From assembly GCA_033063855.1 (NCBI GenBank), contig CP093830.1, positions 21,142,854 through 21,206,853 on the forward strand: a DNA stretch of 64,000 nt. The letters run 5' to 3'. The stretch is from Smittia aterrima (Eukaryota; Arthropoda; Insecta; Diptera; Chironomidae). Made by a program: the position numbers and the translations under genes. Positions 1 to 11,955 of the stretch are shown one piece after another (position 1 is the first letter of the stretch; each line of letters opens with the position of its first letter). A model generated the notes under the pieces. It was not told the origin of the DNA, ran no database searches, and was given only the letters and a program-made list of their open reading frames with translations.

Positions 1-1510
1 AAGCGAACACAACCCGATCCTTTCGAAGGAGCGACCCACATCGTCTGTCAAATATATTTCATCAAAACGATTTATTTTCATTCTTCGCGAGTTGTAAACG
101 TATTCACGTTTTGAGAATGAAGAACCGCATCAAATCAACAATGCTGCGTGTCACGAGTGCACGACACTCGGAGTGATTTCATTAACTTTATGAGACAATA
201 AAGTGATAGAGATTTATGACAAGAGTTTCTTCTTCTTCTTACGCCTTTTGGATTTAATACGTGATGGTCGAACTACTCGACTCTTTGAGAGTCTCTCACT
301 CGACTCAAGCTAATTGCGAAGAAAGTTGTTTAACCACAAAATAAACTTTCTTGTTACAATTAAACGAGCGACGCGTGAAAAACTTTTCCAATTCGAGGAG
401 AAAAAAGACTTTTACAAGGCAGCAAATTGTGTGCGTGGGCGTTGCCTTGTTTTTCTCATAAAAACAGAGAAACAAATTTGTTTATCACATTCTTCTAATG
501 CGAATGAAAGAATTGAATAATTTGATAGCGTCGACAAATCGACACGAAAGCCATCGACAGCGAACATGAAACTTGGGGTGCCAAGAAAGAGATTTCAATT
601 CAATTTTCGCCGAGTAATCAATCAGCCTAACATTTCGTCAGGACATGGATTTCCGTCGTTATCAACTTATTTCCCAATTTGATCCATTTTTCTCGTTTTA
701 TTACTTTGAATAATAAAAAGCATTTTTTGGTGAACCGACAACAACAACAACGAGGAGTCCTCGTCGAGGACAATAAATAAGAAATTACGAGTCGGAAAAT
801 GTTTTCTGATTCATAATCTTCTCCGCGGAAATAAAAATCTTAAAAGTTCAGGAAACTTTTGAGGGTCAAAAGCATTTCTTAAAAAATATGAGATAACCTC
901 AGATTTTCGAAGACTCTTCACCTCATTCTTCTTCAAGGACGAATAGATCTCTCATTTCAATTCAAATATTGTAACTCAGTACGAAGCAAACATTGAAGCT
1001 TCTTCTCATTCCTTTTTAAATTCCTAAAACGTGCTGGAAATTTATCGTCATTTTAAGTTATTTGGATATTTCACAGCGCAAACAATTTGTAAATTGAATT
1101 TTCATAAGCGTAAAGGAGAGAAATTCTTTTCGCAAACTGCTTGCGATAAAAACGAAAATTTCACTTCAAAACATAAGACGAGCAATAACAGCACGCAATC
1201 GAAAATTTCGTCAATTGAGATATCACAACAGGAGCAGAGCTTGAGAGGCTCTCTCTCTCTGCAAGGCTGAACGGAATATCAAGAGACAAGACTCAAAAAG
1301 ACAAGTGTTCGCTAACCCCTTGTTTTCCGAAGATGATTGCGTTGAATTGAGCTTGGAATGTCAATCACTTGCTTGAGTAAAGAGCAGAGAAGAAAAAAAA
1401 AGTTCTCCGTCAATCACTTGAAGAAGGGAACAAGACGAGAAACACAACACACAACAGGGATTCGAGAAAACAAGGGGCTAAGTCACTTACAATCCTCCTC
1501 TTTAACTTAC
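1..1510. other. Probable intron of the F-spondin-like gene, no exon seen
   Basis: The minus-strand spondin-like gene has a donor at 1510 and no further exon before the window edge. No open frame here looks like spondin or thrombospondin repeats, and the plus-strand frames are short with no domain. I see nothing else in this stretch. Confidence 0.45.
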
Positions 1511-1975
1511 TTGAACTTCTGTCTTTCTCAAATCATCCGCTTCGGAGACTGTGTTAACGCAATTCTCGTAAAACTTTGTGAGAGAATCACCAAACAGTTG
1601 GAAGCGTCCAACTCGTTTCGGCCCAGCAACAGATGTTCGATTTGTTTCGGAATTGAAGGCTTCAGCTGTTATCATGAAGTGAGTGAAGTGTTGCAATTGT
1701 AAGTAGTTTCGAGATCCAACTAAAAATACTGAAGGAGGAGAGAAAGCACTTATCACTCACTGACAGACATACTTGGTCGTTCAATTCAATTAACACATAC
1801 AGTTGTAAATCTTTCCAGGCTCGTAGCCATCATCGAGACCGTTTCCGATAACCAATCGATATCCGTTATCTCCACTTTGCTTTTTGCCGTGATTTAGCGT
1901 TTTTGGTGGCAACTTTTTACATGAGAGCGCAACCGTTACGAGGCACGACCATAAAACGAGCTCAAGCGTCCGCAT
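1511..1975 (-). CDS. F-spondin-like secreted protein, 5' part (reeler domain), partial
   Basis: Two coding exons are visible, 1801..1975 and 1511..1728, joined by a 72-nt intron; the 175-nt first exon ends in phase 1 and the second restores the frame. The product starts with a signal peptide (first ~19 residues, ending ALSC). A reeler-type domain follows: GYRLVIGNG, then GYEPGKIYN, and in exon 2 the block VGRFQLFGDSLTKF followed by CVNTVSEAD, which is typical of F-spondins. F-spondins are extracellular-matrix proteins with reeler, spondin and thrombospondin type 1 domains, known for roles in cell adhesion and axon guidance. Exon 2 ends at a good donor (caa|gtaagt). The spondin and TSR exons are not present in 1..1510, so the gene continues off the left edge. 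Family assignment is fairly secure; which spondin paralogue it is cannot be told. Confidence 0.8.
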
Positions 1976-2560
1976 TCTCGATCTGAATGCTTCGAATATC
2001 TGAACAAAACTGAAAATTCAGTTGAAATTCTCGCTCGAAATCGAGGACTGAAAATGAACTTTGACATAGTTTCGACTGATAAGACACTTCACGAGATTGA
2101 GATGAACATGAGAAAAATTAAAAAATTTACGTTTGTCGTAGACTCTGATGATGAGAGAGCGAGCATAGAAATCCATGTTATTGCAATTTCTCGTGCAGTC
2201 TCTTGAACAGACAGTTAAACAAAGAATCTCGAATGTTTTTCTAGAGCTCTGTGGTGTTGCTCAATTTGTTTTAAGCTCGTAAAGCTGCACTGATCAGAAT
2301 GAAATGAAAACAGAAAACAAATTTAAGTGCAATTTAATTGAAATGCTCATTTCCGCAATTTGCGGCTCACTACACTCGAGATGAAAATTTAATTTGTTCT
2401 GCTCTTTTGAGAATTCACGAAGTTCACTGAAAGAAGCTTTTGAATCTAAAAGTTTGAAAGTTATTTCTTGAAAAATTATTTTTAACTTTATTACAGAAAC
2501 TTTTACAATTTTTCTCATGATTTAATTTATAATTTGATTCAACAGCTTCTCGTCTTAGAA
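1976..2560. other. Spacer upstream of the spondin-like gene
   Basis: This 585-nt stretch lies between the first coding exon of the spondin-like gene and the stop codon of the first yellow-family gene, both on the minus strand. It must hold the 3' UTR of the yellow gene and possibly the spondin-like promoter and 5' UTR. No clear TATA box or other element was recognised. Confidence 0.4.
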
Positions 2561-4615
2561 CTACAAGCATTTTGGTCCATTTAAGAGTTGAGAAACTCTT
2601 TGAGCTTGAATTCGAAAGTTGACTTCGTTTGTATTCATGGTTCCCGCCGAAACTTTCTGGCAAAGTAGAAAATATAAAGTTTATTATTGTTTGAGTTTTG
2701 TGAGGAGCTCTAGAGGGAGCCGAGCATAAAAGTTTAATTGGAATTTGCTCAGCTGAATCTGACAAATTTAACCACATGAAGATTTCGCCAAAGAAAATAA
2801 CGAGAAAACTTTTCGAGCTCCTTCAATTTCAACAGTGACAGATTATTTACCTGGAATCGGTTCGTCAACGTCCACAGCTCCTCTTCACCTTCCGTATTCC
2901 GTTTGACTTTCACTCCACTCGCAAACTGCAATTTCTCATTGTCCTTGACAAGCGTCCTCACAACTCCACGATTATATGGTCGCTTTGTTGTGTCCCAACA
3001 TGCAATTTCATTTAAACCATTCAAGCCGAAAAATAAATTCTCATTTGAATCAAGAGCAGAGGCGGCACTTTGAGTTCCTCGGGGACCTAAAACTTGAAAG
3101 GCTTGAGGGTATGAATTTCTATTAGTTTCCCATGCGAAGCGATCATTGAGAACATCGAGAGGAACCGAGTTTTCAGTTTGTGCAGCGAGAGCATGGAAGT
3201 AAAGGTTTCGATTTGGTTTATTGTTCTTGTCGATTGCCAAGCCGAAAATTCCTGGAAATTCAAAACTAGTTATCAGAGAAATAAAAAACTTAAAAGTTCT
3301 TTTTTACCATCCGCGAGGAAAAATGATTCTCCAGAAATTGTGTGAGTGCTAAAAGCCGGATCTGCTCGGAACAAATCTATCGAAATAGAAGAGAAAAACA
3401 TTAATGGAATTTCAATTTCCAATTGCGAGGGATTCATAAGTTTTCCGAGCAGTGTTTATAGCTCACAAGAGAAATCAATGAAGTCTCAAAACACTGAATC
3501 GTTTCATATGAAGCTCTCTGTGGTCACATTTACTATTTTCAACTCGCCAAGAGCTGTCTGTCATCGCGTCATAAACAAGAATCCCAAAGCCCGCAACATC
3601 GGCAATATACGCTTTGCTTTGCAGACAGAAGCCCGGGGCTGGGTCTAGAACATCGACAACCTGCAATTTAATTTTCCAATCAATGCAATCTCTCATAGAC
3701 ACGAACACAAAATGAAGTTAAAACTTTTGCTTACGGGAGTGATGAAGAGACTGTTCTGGTTGTATTGGCTTTGTGGGATGACGTATCGGTGTACGAGTTG
3801 ATTTGTATTCAAATTGAAAACTAATATTTTCGGAGGACAGACTTGAGGTGAGGTTGAGAGGCCAATTTTGCCAGTGTCCATAACCCATAAACGTTCGCAC
3901 TCGTCAATCTGAAAAGGCAGACAACAATTTTCTGATTTGATTGCTACATCGAATACGAAAGTGAACTGACTGCAACTCGGAAAACTGAAACCATTTTGTT
4001 GTTGCAATCTTGAGTTGGATTCTGATGCCAAGAGTAATCAGGATATGGATCGATGAGGACTGAGCCATCCGCAGCTCGTGCTGTTGATCGAGTTCCTAGT
4101 GTCACCGGAATTCCGTCGCGAAAACGTGGAGTCGTGATGAAAACTCGTGAATCTGAACCGAGCTCTGTAAACATTTTCTTTAAAAATATTTTTTAAATCG
4201 AAGAGAGATTGAGAAACCTTTTTGAAAAACATTAAAAGAAGTTGGTGCGACTGATCCCAAGAATGGACTAAAATTCCAATTTGAGAACGAGAGAGGAAGG
4301 TTTGGTGCTACAAAGAAAGGAAAAAGAGGAAAGAATTGTGCTGATATCAATTTTTAAAGAAGTTTCCTTTTAAAGTGAAAGAAGTGAAGGAGAACTTTGC
4401 TCACCTTTGTAGTGAACATCAATGTCAATCGGGACAGGTTGACCAGGAACAAACTGTCGTCGTTGTATCGCGTCTTGTCGCAGGTTCTCGTTGGGGAAAT
4501 TGTAATCAATGCTTCTCCATTCATTGACCAATTTGAGCTCACGATTATTTCCTAATAAGTGCGAAAACGAATCCGGAAATCCCAGAAGCAGTAAAAACAT
4601 CCAAACACTCTTCAT
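2561..4615 (-). CDS. Yellow/MRJP-family secreted protein A
   Basis: Seven exons: 4405..4615, 3971..4164, 3735..3908, 3534..3660, 3308..3376, 2851..3251, 2561..2656. They sum to 1272 nt, giving 423 residues, normal for the family. The protein begins with a signal peptide (MKSVWMFLLLLGF). It carries Yellow-family signatures in order: PIDIDV, RVFITTPRF, VSVFRVAIDEC, LWVMDTGKIG, CPPKILVF, FITP, GESFFLADG, LYFHALA, LQFASGVK, TNRFQ and a final NFRIQ block. The fold should be a six-bladed beta-propeller. Some relatives act as dopachrome-conversion enzymes or pigmentation factors, but the function here is unknown. It is the outlier of the array: it has two introns the neighbours lack (after VFRVA and inside the ADG codon region) and lacks their intron before the ALDSN block. 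It resembles the yellow-d or yellow-e3 groups; I cannot decide between them. Confidence 0.88.
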
Positions 4616-6219
4616 CCTATAACAAAAGTATCGGTAAACGTTGAGATTTATACACGAATCTCTCAAAATCTGAACGTGCACGCAAGAAATCCAAAAGTAA
4701 AAAGCACACACAGCACGTGAGACACGTTAGCTACTCAATAGAGTCTCAACAGGCTTACGACATAACTCACTTAACATATTGACTTTGACTTTGTGTCTTT
4801 TCAAGTCGAAAAAAATAATGGAACGATACCAGCAGATGAATGAGCAGCGTGAGAGAGTTTTCATCATTAGCCGGCAATTAATTTTGAAAGAAGATGAAGC
4901 CAATCATTAAATCGAACTTTTTGGGATTACGTCAATCGTCTGGCAACAATTACACATCAATAAACGCCTAACTTTGATGTCGAGGCAGAATGATTAATTG
5001 AATTTTTCGATTATCGTGAAAAGCTTTTTTTTTTCGGAGAAAGTGCGTTACCTAATTTTAATCCTGATTGGGGCTCACGCATGGAAAAACTTTCACAATT
5101 CTTTATCAACAACAATGAAGAAGAAGTGAAGCTCACATGACTCATCTCTAAATCCACTTTGATTGAGCTTGACTTAATGTTCGAGCCTCTAACTCTCAAT
5201 AAAACTTTTTATTTTATGTAAAACAAATTTAAAAATTCAGATTTATCCGCCTCAAATGTATCGAAGAATTCTCCGACGATTTATATCTTCTAAACTCGAA
5301 GTTCGAGAGCACTCAAGAAGACGAAACAACAACAACACTCGAAGAAAAGAAAACTCGACGAAACTTTCAGCTGCTGCGAAGTGTCCGCAAGAGATTGGAT
5401 GAGATTGCATGATAAAGCTTTTTTTCGAGAATATTTCGACTGAAAAGTTTTCTTGGGCGTAATGCGAAATTAATTCACGCGGTTTCGTCGTTGAAGGAGA
5501 AAATTTAAATTTCAAACTCAAGTAATTCTGCTCGATTTTACGACATTTAACCTAAATTAAGCCATTCAATTAAAATTCATCGCGCACGTAACGAATAGAA
5601 CGAATAGAACGCTTTGTTAACGTTCCCCTCGTCTCCCGTCTCCAGCATCTTCACCAAAAAATTAAATTAAGAAAACTAAACGGGAAAACTTTGTCGTCGT
5701 CTTACTTTGTTTTTTTTTAGCAACTTTAATTAATCAACAGAGAATATTCAACGCGAGTGTTTACTTGAATGGAAAATGTTAGACTGACGATCAGGTTTTT
5801 GAATAAACTTAGCCCATCGACGTTTATCTTTTTTTTTTGTTGTTGCCCAGTCGCTTCACGTCGACCGGTTCAGTGATCGCCGAAAGTATCGAAAAAAAAA
5901 ACTTCGATACTATTTTGTTAGATTACAGTCTCGCGATGCTACAAAGCGAGATAAATAGTTCGCGAATAAGAAACGTTTTGATCTGAAAATATTATTTTTT
6001 GTTAGTAACGCTTGATTTGAAATTTGAGTTGTAAAGATGAAAACAATGATGAGAGAAGCAACAACTGGCGGCTCACTCGCGCAGCTAAAATAACAGTTCA
6101 GTCCATAAGTAAACAAATTATTTCCATCTCTTCACTTTCACTCACATAATCGAAACACGAATTGCATGATTAACATAATTTGAAACATTTGTTTCTAATC
6201 AAAAAATAAAATTGAATTT
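4616..6219. other. Intergenic spacer, no gene seen
   Basis: This 1.6-kb gap lies between gene A (its 5' side) and the stop codon of array gene B. Frames are short and composition-driven. A minus-strand TATA-like stretch (tataaat, near 4645) lies only ~35 nt before the gene A start codon, so it may be chance or imply a very short 5' UTR. Nothing else was recognised. Confidence 0.4.
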
Positions 6220-7896
6220 TTAACAAGTAACTTCGGGAGGAAAGATGAAGCCACCGGTAAGTTGTTGACCGTTACACTTTGTGCTTCCTTTTAAAAGCTC
6301 TCTGATCGAACGTTTTTGAATTCGGAAGTTATTTTCTTCGTAATTCATTGTTCCCGAGGAAATTCTCTGAAGAGATAAAAAATTAAATTTAAATTTCGTA
6401 AACAAATTTAAGAAAGAGCTTTTCATTACAACTCTTTCTTCTTTTGATGAAAAGCTCTTTATGTTTAAGTGTTTAACCAAAGTCATACCTGAAATTTAAT
6501 CGTCATAATCCAAATCTCCTCTTCTCCTAATTTGTTCTTAATTATTTTAATTCCACTTCCGAACTGCAGCGTTTCATTATTTTCCACCACGACTTTGATG
6601 TTGTCAGTTGAATATGGCAAAGATGAGTCCCAGCAAACAAGTGCAATTGGGTTGAGAAGAACGAACCACATGTTACCGTTGCTATCCATCGCTTCAGCTT
6701 TTTCGATTATGAGAGAGAAAAAAAATTAATTTATTTTTTCCATTTGACAGTTGTCGCTTACCTGCAGTTTGAACTCCTCGACTTCCAATCATTTTAAACG
6801 CACTAGGTTGTGAGTTCGGATTGCTATTCCAGATTGAAGCATTATTGAGTAACGACAACGGCACAACAACCTCATGAGCTGAAGATAAAGCGTGGAAGTA
6901 TAAAGATTTACGTTTTTGTCTGTTACAAGTTTCGGAAACTACAAAATCGTTTGCATCTTTGTAAGGTGGATGAGATATCGCAAGACCAAACACGCCGCTC
7001 ATTAGATCAAAAGTCTTCGATGTTGCTGTGAAAGGAGGTACGGGGAACGTTCCGGAGCTCACATGAGGGTGAAACTAGAAAGCTAAAGTTGTCATCAACA
7101 TAATTCGTGCATTTTCAGTTGATGTCGTACCCATTTGTTTTGAATTCTCCACGATCTATTCGCGACAGGGTCATAAACAATAAGACCAAAGCCCAACGCA
7201 TCAGCAATGTAAACTTTTGGCTTCGCACAATTTCCATTCTCAAGATCAATGACCTAAAATTAATTTTTTTGTTCGTAAATGTCATTTGATGGTTTAAACT
7301 TTTTCTTCTTTACCGGAGTTACAAACAAACTTTTATCTGTGTAAAGCGATTGAGCAAATTGATATCGTTTAACAACTTTGTCTGTATCGAGATTGAATGC
7401 AATAATTTGAGGTGGACAAACTCTTTCGCTACCGATAGTTCCTGCGTCGAGAACCCAAAGACGTCGGCAATCATCAATCGCGACTCTATAAACAGAAGTT
7501 AGTCTGTCACAACGGAAGCCACTGACTTGCCATTCGTAATCAGGATACGGAATGATGTTAACGCTCTCACTTGACGTTAAGTCAACGTAACCGAGAGTAA
7601 CTGGAACACCTGATCTGAACCTTGGAGTTGTAACAAAAAGTCTCGATTCTGAAATATTTAATTTAAAACGAATCTTTAATTTATTAAAAAAAATTACTTG
7701 AGTGATCGACGTCCATGTCTATTGGGGTAATATTTTCAGCGACGTAAGCACCCGTCGTCACTGCGTTCGCTTTAGTGACTTCATCCGGAAACGCATAATC
7801 CATTTTCTTCCATACACGAACTGATTCTAAAGTCATGAGCTGACTGTAACCAATCGCAAAGAATTGCAGAACGATAAACAATTGTAGTTTATCCAT
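6220..7896 (-). CDS. Yellow/MRJP-like array gene B
   Basis: Six exons: 7698..7896, 7314..7648, 7131..7253, 6762..7074, 6489..6697, 6220..6366; 1326 nt, 441 residues. All junctions keep frame (phases 1, 0, 0, 1, 0), and this pattern is the same in array genes B to G. The signal peptide is MDKLQLFIVLQFFAIGYSQ. Family blocks are RLFVTTPRF, CDRLTSVYRVAIDDC, LWVLDAGTIG, CPPQIIAF, KVYIADALGFGLIVYD, FDLMSGVFGLAIS, LYFHALS, DSNGNMWFVLLNP and NFRIQ, ending CNGQQLTGGF...VTC. It has two fewer residues than gene F in exon 2 and is otherwise closest to F. The intron before the last exon holds a perfect inverted repeat (6413-6460). The acceptor of exon 5 is weak, with little pyrimidine tract. Probably a secreted beta-propeller protein; no substrate can be named. 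Confidence 0.9.
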
Positions 7897-7965
7897 GTTT
7901 TAAATTAAAATGATTCTAAAAGCTGATTTTCAATGACTTGTCTTCTTCTTTACGTTGAGCTCTGT

Positions 7966-8020
7966 CGCAAGTGAAACTAAAACTGTTTTATTTTTCCTCA
8001 GACTTCGTTTTTATAACTTT
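7966..8020 (-). promoter_or_regulatory. Core promoter of array gene B (TATA + initiator)
   Basis: On the minus strand, ttataaaaac (8016-8007) is followed about 30 nt later by aaacagtttta around 7983, an initiator-like site. This implies an ~85-nt 5' UTR. The same arrangement, including the gaagtctga spacer and the downstream agttt(c/a)ac, recurs upstream of genes C, D and F. The conservation supports it as a real promoter. Confidence 0.6.
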
Positions 8021-8039
8021 GCAAAAAGTAGTTTTTGAG

Positions 8040-8166
8040 ATCAAGGTTTGTTGTTATATTTGTAATCTTTACAGTTTAAAACAATATTTTCTTTAATCAG
8101 CAAGCGAGAGCAATGAGTAATCTCCAGTTGATTACAGATCAAGAATCTAAAAGTAGTTTAAGTCGG
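8040..8166 (-). promoter_or_regulatory. Conserved upstream module of gene B
   Basis: This stretch shares ordered blocks with the upstream regions of C, D, F and G: an aaccttg block near 8041, gagtaatctcc near 8115, and a terminal agtagtttaagtc near 8152-8164. The AGATAA (GATA-factor type) site seen in C, D, F and G is lost here. A shared proximal enhancer is inferred from the duplication and conservation alone. Confidence 0.45.
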
Positions 8167-8221
8167 AACTTTGGATTTTCACGAAACTTTTTTATTTTTA
8201 AAATAATTTTATATAAAACTT

Positions 8222-9925
8222 TTAACAAGTCACATCAGGAGGGAAGACGAAGCCACCGTTAAGTGGTCGACCGTTACACTTTGTGTCTCCGTTCAAAAGC
8301 TCCGATACGGCGCGATATTGGATGCGGAAGTTAAATTCTTGGTAATTGATGGTTCCCGTTTGAATTTTCTGAAGAGAAAAAAATAAATTAAACTTTGTGA
8401 GTTTATCAATTTGCACAAAAGCGAAGGCTTTTCATTCGAAAGAACAGATGATTTGTAAGCTCTTTAAAAGTTATTCTTAACTTGCATTTAGCGAGGAGCG
8501 AACAGAAGTCGTACCTGAAATTTAATCGTCATAATCCAAATCTCCTCTTGCCTCGATTTGTTCTTAATTATTTTTATTCCACTCGCAAACTGCAATTTTT
8601 CATCATTCTCCACCACGACTTTGATGTTGTCAGTTGAGTATGGCAAAGATGAGTCCCAGCAAACAAGAGCAATTGGGTTAAGTAGAACGAACCACATGTT
8701 ACCGTTGCTATCCATTGCTTGAGCTTTTTAATGTGTGAATTAAAAGTAGAATTTTATCATAAATTTTTTATGTCGATCACCTGCAGTTTGAACTCCTCGA
8801 CTTCCAATCATTTTGAATGCTCGAGGTTGTGAGTTTGAGTTAGTAATCCAGATTGAGGCATTGTTGATTAATGATAATGGCACAACGTTCTCATGATTTG
8901 ACGATAAAGAGTGGAAGTATAAAGATTTCTCTGCTTGTCTGTTGCAAGTTCCTGAAACTGCGTTGCTATTTAAATCGTAAGGTGGATGGGATATTGCAAG
9001 ACCGAACACGCCAGCCATCAGATCAAAAGTCTTTGATGCAGCTGAGAAAGGTGGTGCAGGGAATGTTCCAGAAATCACATCAGGATAAAACTAAAAAAAT
9101 TCAAGTTGACATCAACAAGTTTGTGCATTTTCAGCTGATGTCGTACCATTTTGTTTTGAATTCTCCACGATCTATTCGTGACATGGTCGTAAACAATAAG
9201 ACCAAAACCTAACGCGTCAGCAATGTAAACTTTTGGCTTTGCACACACTCCGCCTTCAAAATCAACAACCTAAAATTAAATGTTATTTTTGTAAATGGCT
9301 TTTGATGATTTAACTTTTTCTTTACCGGAGTTACAAACAAACTTTTATCTGTGTACTGCGACTTAGGAAATTGGTATCGCACAAAAACACTGTCTGTAGC
9401 AAGATTGAACGCAATAAGTTGAGGTGGACATATTCTATTGCTGCCGATAGATCCAGCGTCGAGAACCCAAAGACGACCACAATTATCAATCGCAACTCTA
9501 AAAACTGATGTTAGTCTATCACAATAGAGTCCATTGGATGTTGATTGAAAAGCGTAATCAGGATACGGAATGATATCAGCGCTTGCACTTGCGGTTGAGT
9601 CAACATAACCGAGAGTGACTGGAACGCCTTCGGAGAATCTTGGAGATGTAACGAAAAGTCTGTTTTCTGAAAGATTTCATTGAGAGCAATCACACAAAAG
9701 AATTTTTTTTTTATAAAAAAAATTACTTAAATGATCGACGTCAATATCTATTGGGATAACCTTTTCAGGGACGAATGCGCCCGAGTTAATGGCGTTCGTT
9801 CTAGTGGTGGGATCAGGAAACACAAAATCCATTTTCTTCCATTTGTGAGCCGATATTAAATTCGTCTGCTGACCATAGCCGATCGCAAATGATTGCAGAA
9901 CGATAACTATTTTAAGCAAATTCAT
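8222..9925 (-). CDS. Yellow/MRJP-like array gene C
   Basis: Six exons: 9727..9925, 9326..9666, 9147..9269, 8781..9090, 8515..8723, 8222..8368; 1329 nt, 442 residues. Signal peptide MNLLKIVIVLQSFAIGYGQ. The 5' half (exons 1-2) closely matches gene D, for example ADIIPYPDY and VFRVAIDNCGRLWVLD. Exons 3-6 resemble B and F, with KPKVYIADALGFGLIVYD, SGTFPAPPF, CNRQ, and a tail ending FPPDVTC. The gene therefore looks like a mosaic. Exon 5 contains the DSNGNMWFVLLNP block found almost unchanged in B, D and F. No internal stop was seen in the spliced frame. Other frames across exon 2 are open and look gene-like but do not splice. Confidence 0.9.
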
Positions 9926-9965
9926 GCTTAAATGTTGGTTTTATATATCACTTATCTGTCGTACG

Positions 9966-10145
9966 TTGCAAGTGAAACTAGAACTGTTTTGTTCTCATCA
10001 GACATCATTCTTAAAACTTCGCAAAAGAAGTTGTTTCGGGAACAAGGTTCGTTATCTTTTGTAACACACTTTTTTCTTTCTTTAAACAGCGAGACAAAGA
10101 GTTATCTCCCCGTGCAATGAATAATCTGAAAATAGTTTAAGTCGT
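9966..10145 (-). promoter_or_regulatory. Promoter and upstream module of array gene C
   Basis: The initiator-like aaacagttcta (9989-9979, minus) is present, but the TATA position holds only ttttaag (near 10013), weaker than in B, D and F. Upstream are agataac (minus strand, near 10050), the agcgagacaaagagttatctccc block, and tagtttaagtcg at about 10134-10144. All are in the same order as in the neighbouring genes. Confidence 0.5.
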
Positions 10146-10198
10146 ACTGCTAAACATTTATTAAAAAACATTTTACAAGCAAACAAAAAAAGGATCTT

Positions 10199-11890
10199 TT
10201 AACAACATGCATTAATTGGGTGAGAGGGAAGTTGAAGTGCTTGACCATTGCATTTTAAGTTTCCATTCAAAAGCTCCTTCACCGATCGATATTGAATTCG
10301 GAAGTTGAATTCCTGGTAGTTGATGGTTCCCGTGGCAATTTTCTGCAGAGACAAAGTAATATCGCAATAAAAAATTAAGTTTCGAAGTCAGAAAAGTGTA
10401 AAAGTTAAATTAGTGAAGAGCTTTCCATTCGTCAGTTTAGAAAATTTTGTAAGCTCTTTAAAACTCATTCGTAACTAGCATTTAGCGAGAAGCCAACAAA
10501 ACTCACCGGAAATCTGTTCGTCATAATCCATATCTCCTCTTCATGTTCCAAGTTTTTAATTATTTTCACTCCACTGGCAAATTGCAATTTTTCGTCATCT
10601 TCTACCACGACTTTAATGTTGTCAGTTGAGTATGGCAAAGATGAGTCCCAGCAGACAAGTGCAATAGGGTTGAGAAGAACAAACCACATGTTACCGTTGC
10701 TGTCCATCGCTTGAGCTTTTACGATTGTGAGAGAGAAAAAAATTAAATTTAGTTTCTCATTTGACAACTTTCATTTACCTGCTGTTTGAATTCCTCGAGT
10801 TCCAATTGTTTTAAATGAATTGGGAAATGAGTTTGAGTCCTGAATCCAGTTTGCTTCATCACTGACTAACGACAGTGGCACAACATTTTCGTTACCAGAA
10901 GCTAACGCGTGGAAATACAAAGATTTGCATGCTTGCGGTGTATTACGAGATATTGCAAGACCGAATAAACCATCCATTAAATCAAAAGTCTTTGAAGAAG
11001 TCGTGAAAGGAGGCGCAGAGAATGTTCCGTAGCTCGGACACGGAAAAAACTAGAAAGATGAAATTAACATTAACAATTTCATGCATTAGTAAAACATCTA
11101 CTTACTAATTTGTTTTGAATCTTCCACGATCTATTTTTGACAAGATCAAAAACAATGAGAGCGAAGCCAGTCACGTCAGCATTGTAAACTTTAGCATTTG
11201 AACACACTCCATTTTCTAGATCAACGACCTAAAATTAAATGTTATTTTTGTAAAAGTCATTTGATGGATTTAGGAAACTTTTGATTTTACCGGAGTTATA
11301 AACAAACTTTGATCAGTGTAAAACGATGTAGGAAATTGATGACGCACGACAACATTGTCTGTTGCAAGATCGAATGCAATAATTTGAGGTGGGCATATTC
11401 TATTTCTGCTGATAGTTCCACTGTCGAGAACCCAAAGACGACCACAATTATCAATCGCAACTCTAAAAACTGATGTTAGTCTATCACAACGGAGGCCATT
11501 GGATGTTGATTGCCATTCGTAATCAGGATACGGAATGATATCAGCGCTTGCACTTGAGGTTGAGTCAACATAACCGAGAGTGACTGGAACGCCTTCGGAG
11601 AACCTTGGAAATGTAACGAAGTGTCTGTTTTCTGAAGGATTTAATTGAGAGTAATCACACAAAAGAATATTTCTTTTTTAAATAAAATTACTTAAATGAT
11701 CGACGTCAATATCTATTGGGATGACATTTTCAGGGACGAATGCACCCGAGTTAATGGCGTCCGTTTTAGTGGCGTCATCCGGAAACACAAAATCCATTAT
11801 CTTCCATTTTTTAAATGTTATTAAATTCGTCTGCTGACCATTGCCGATCGCAAATGATTGTAGAACGATAATTACTTTAAGCAAAATCAT
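10199..11890 (-). CDS. Yellow/MRJP-like array gene D
   Basis: Six exons: 11692..11890, 11291..11631, 11106..11228, 10779..11049, 10507..10715, 10199..10342; 1287 nt, 428 residues. Signal peptide MILLKVIIVLQSFAIGNGQ. Exons 1-2 are nearly those of gene C. Exons 3-6 are nearly those of gene E (CSNAKVY, FALIVFDLVKNRSWK, SRNTPQA, and the C-terminal CNGQALQLPSHPINACC). The gene thus appears to combine two parental types. Compared with all other copies, the conserved YIAD in exon 3 is YNAD here (Ile to Asn in a propeller strand), and exon 5 ends NRFP instead of the usual (N/I)(R/K)FQ. Both are odd but do not break the frame. Confidence 0.9.
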
Positions 11891-11955
11891 GCTTCAAGAT
11901 TATTTTAAATCAAATGATTTTAAACGTTTAATTTTATATATCACTTATCTGTCGT

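Noticed and set aside
1358..1702. Plus-strand 114-codon frame opposite the spondin-like exon
   Set aside because: It overlaps antisense to an exon with clear F-spondin homology and has no domain of its own.
4640..4660. TATA-like tataaat upstream of gene A
   Set aside because: It is only ~35 nt from the start codon, leaving almost no 5' UTR, and no initiator is visible. Kept only as a remark.
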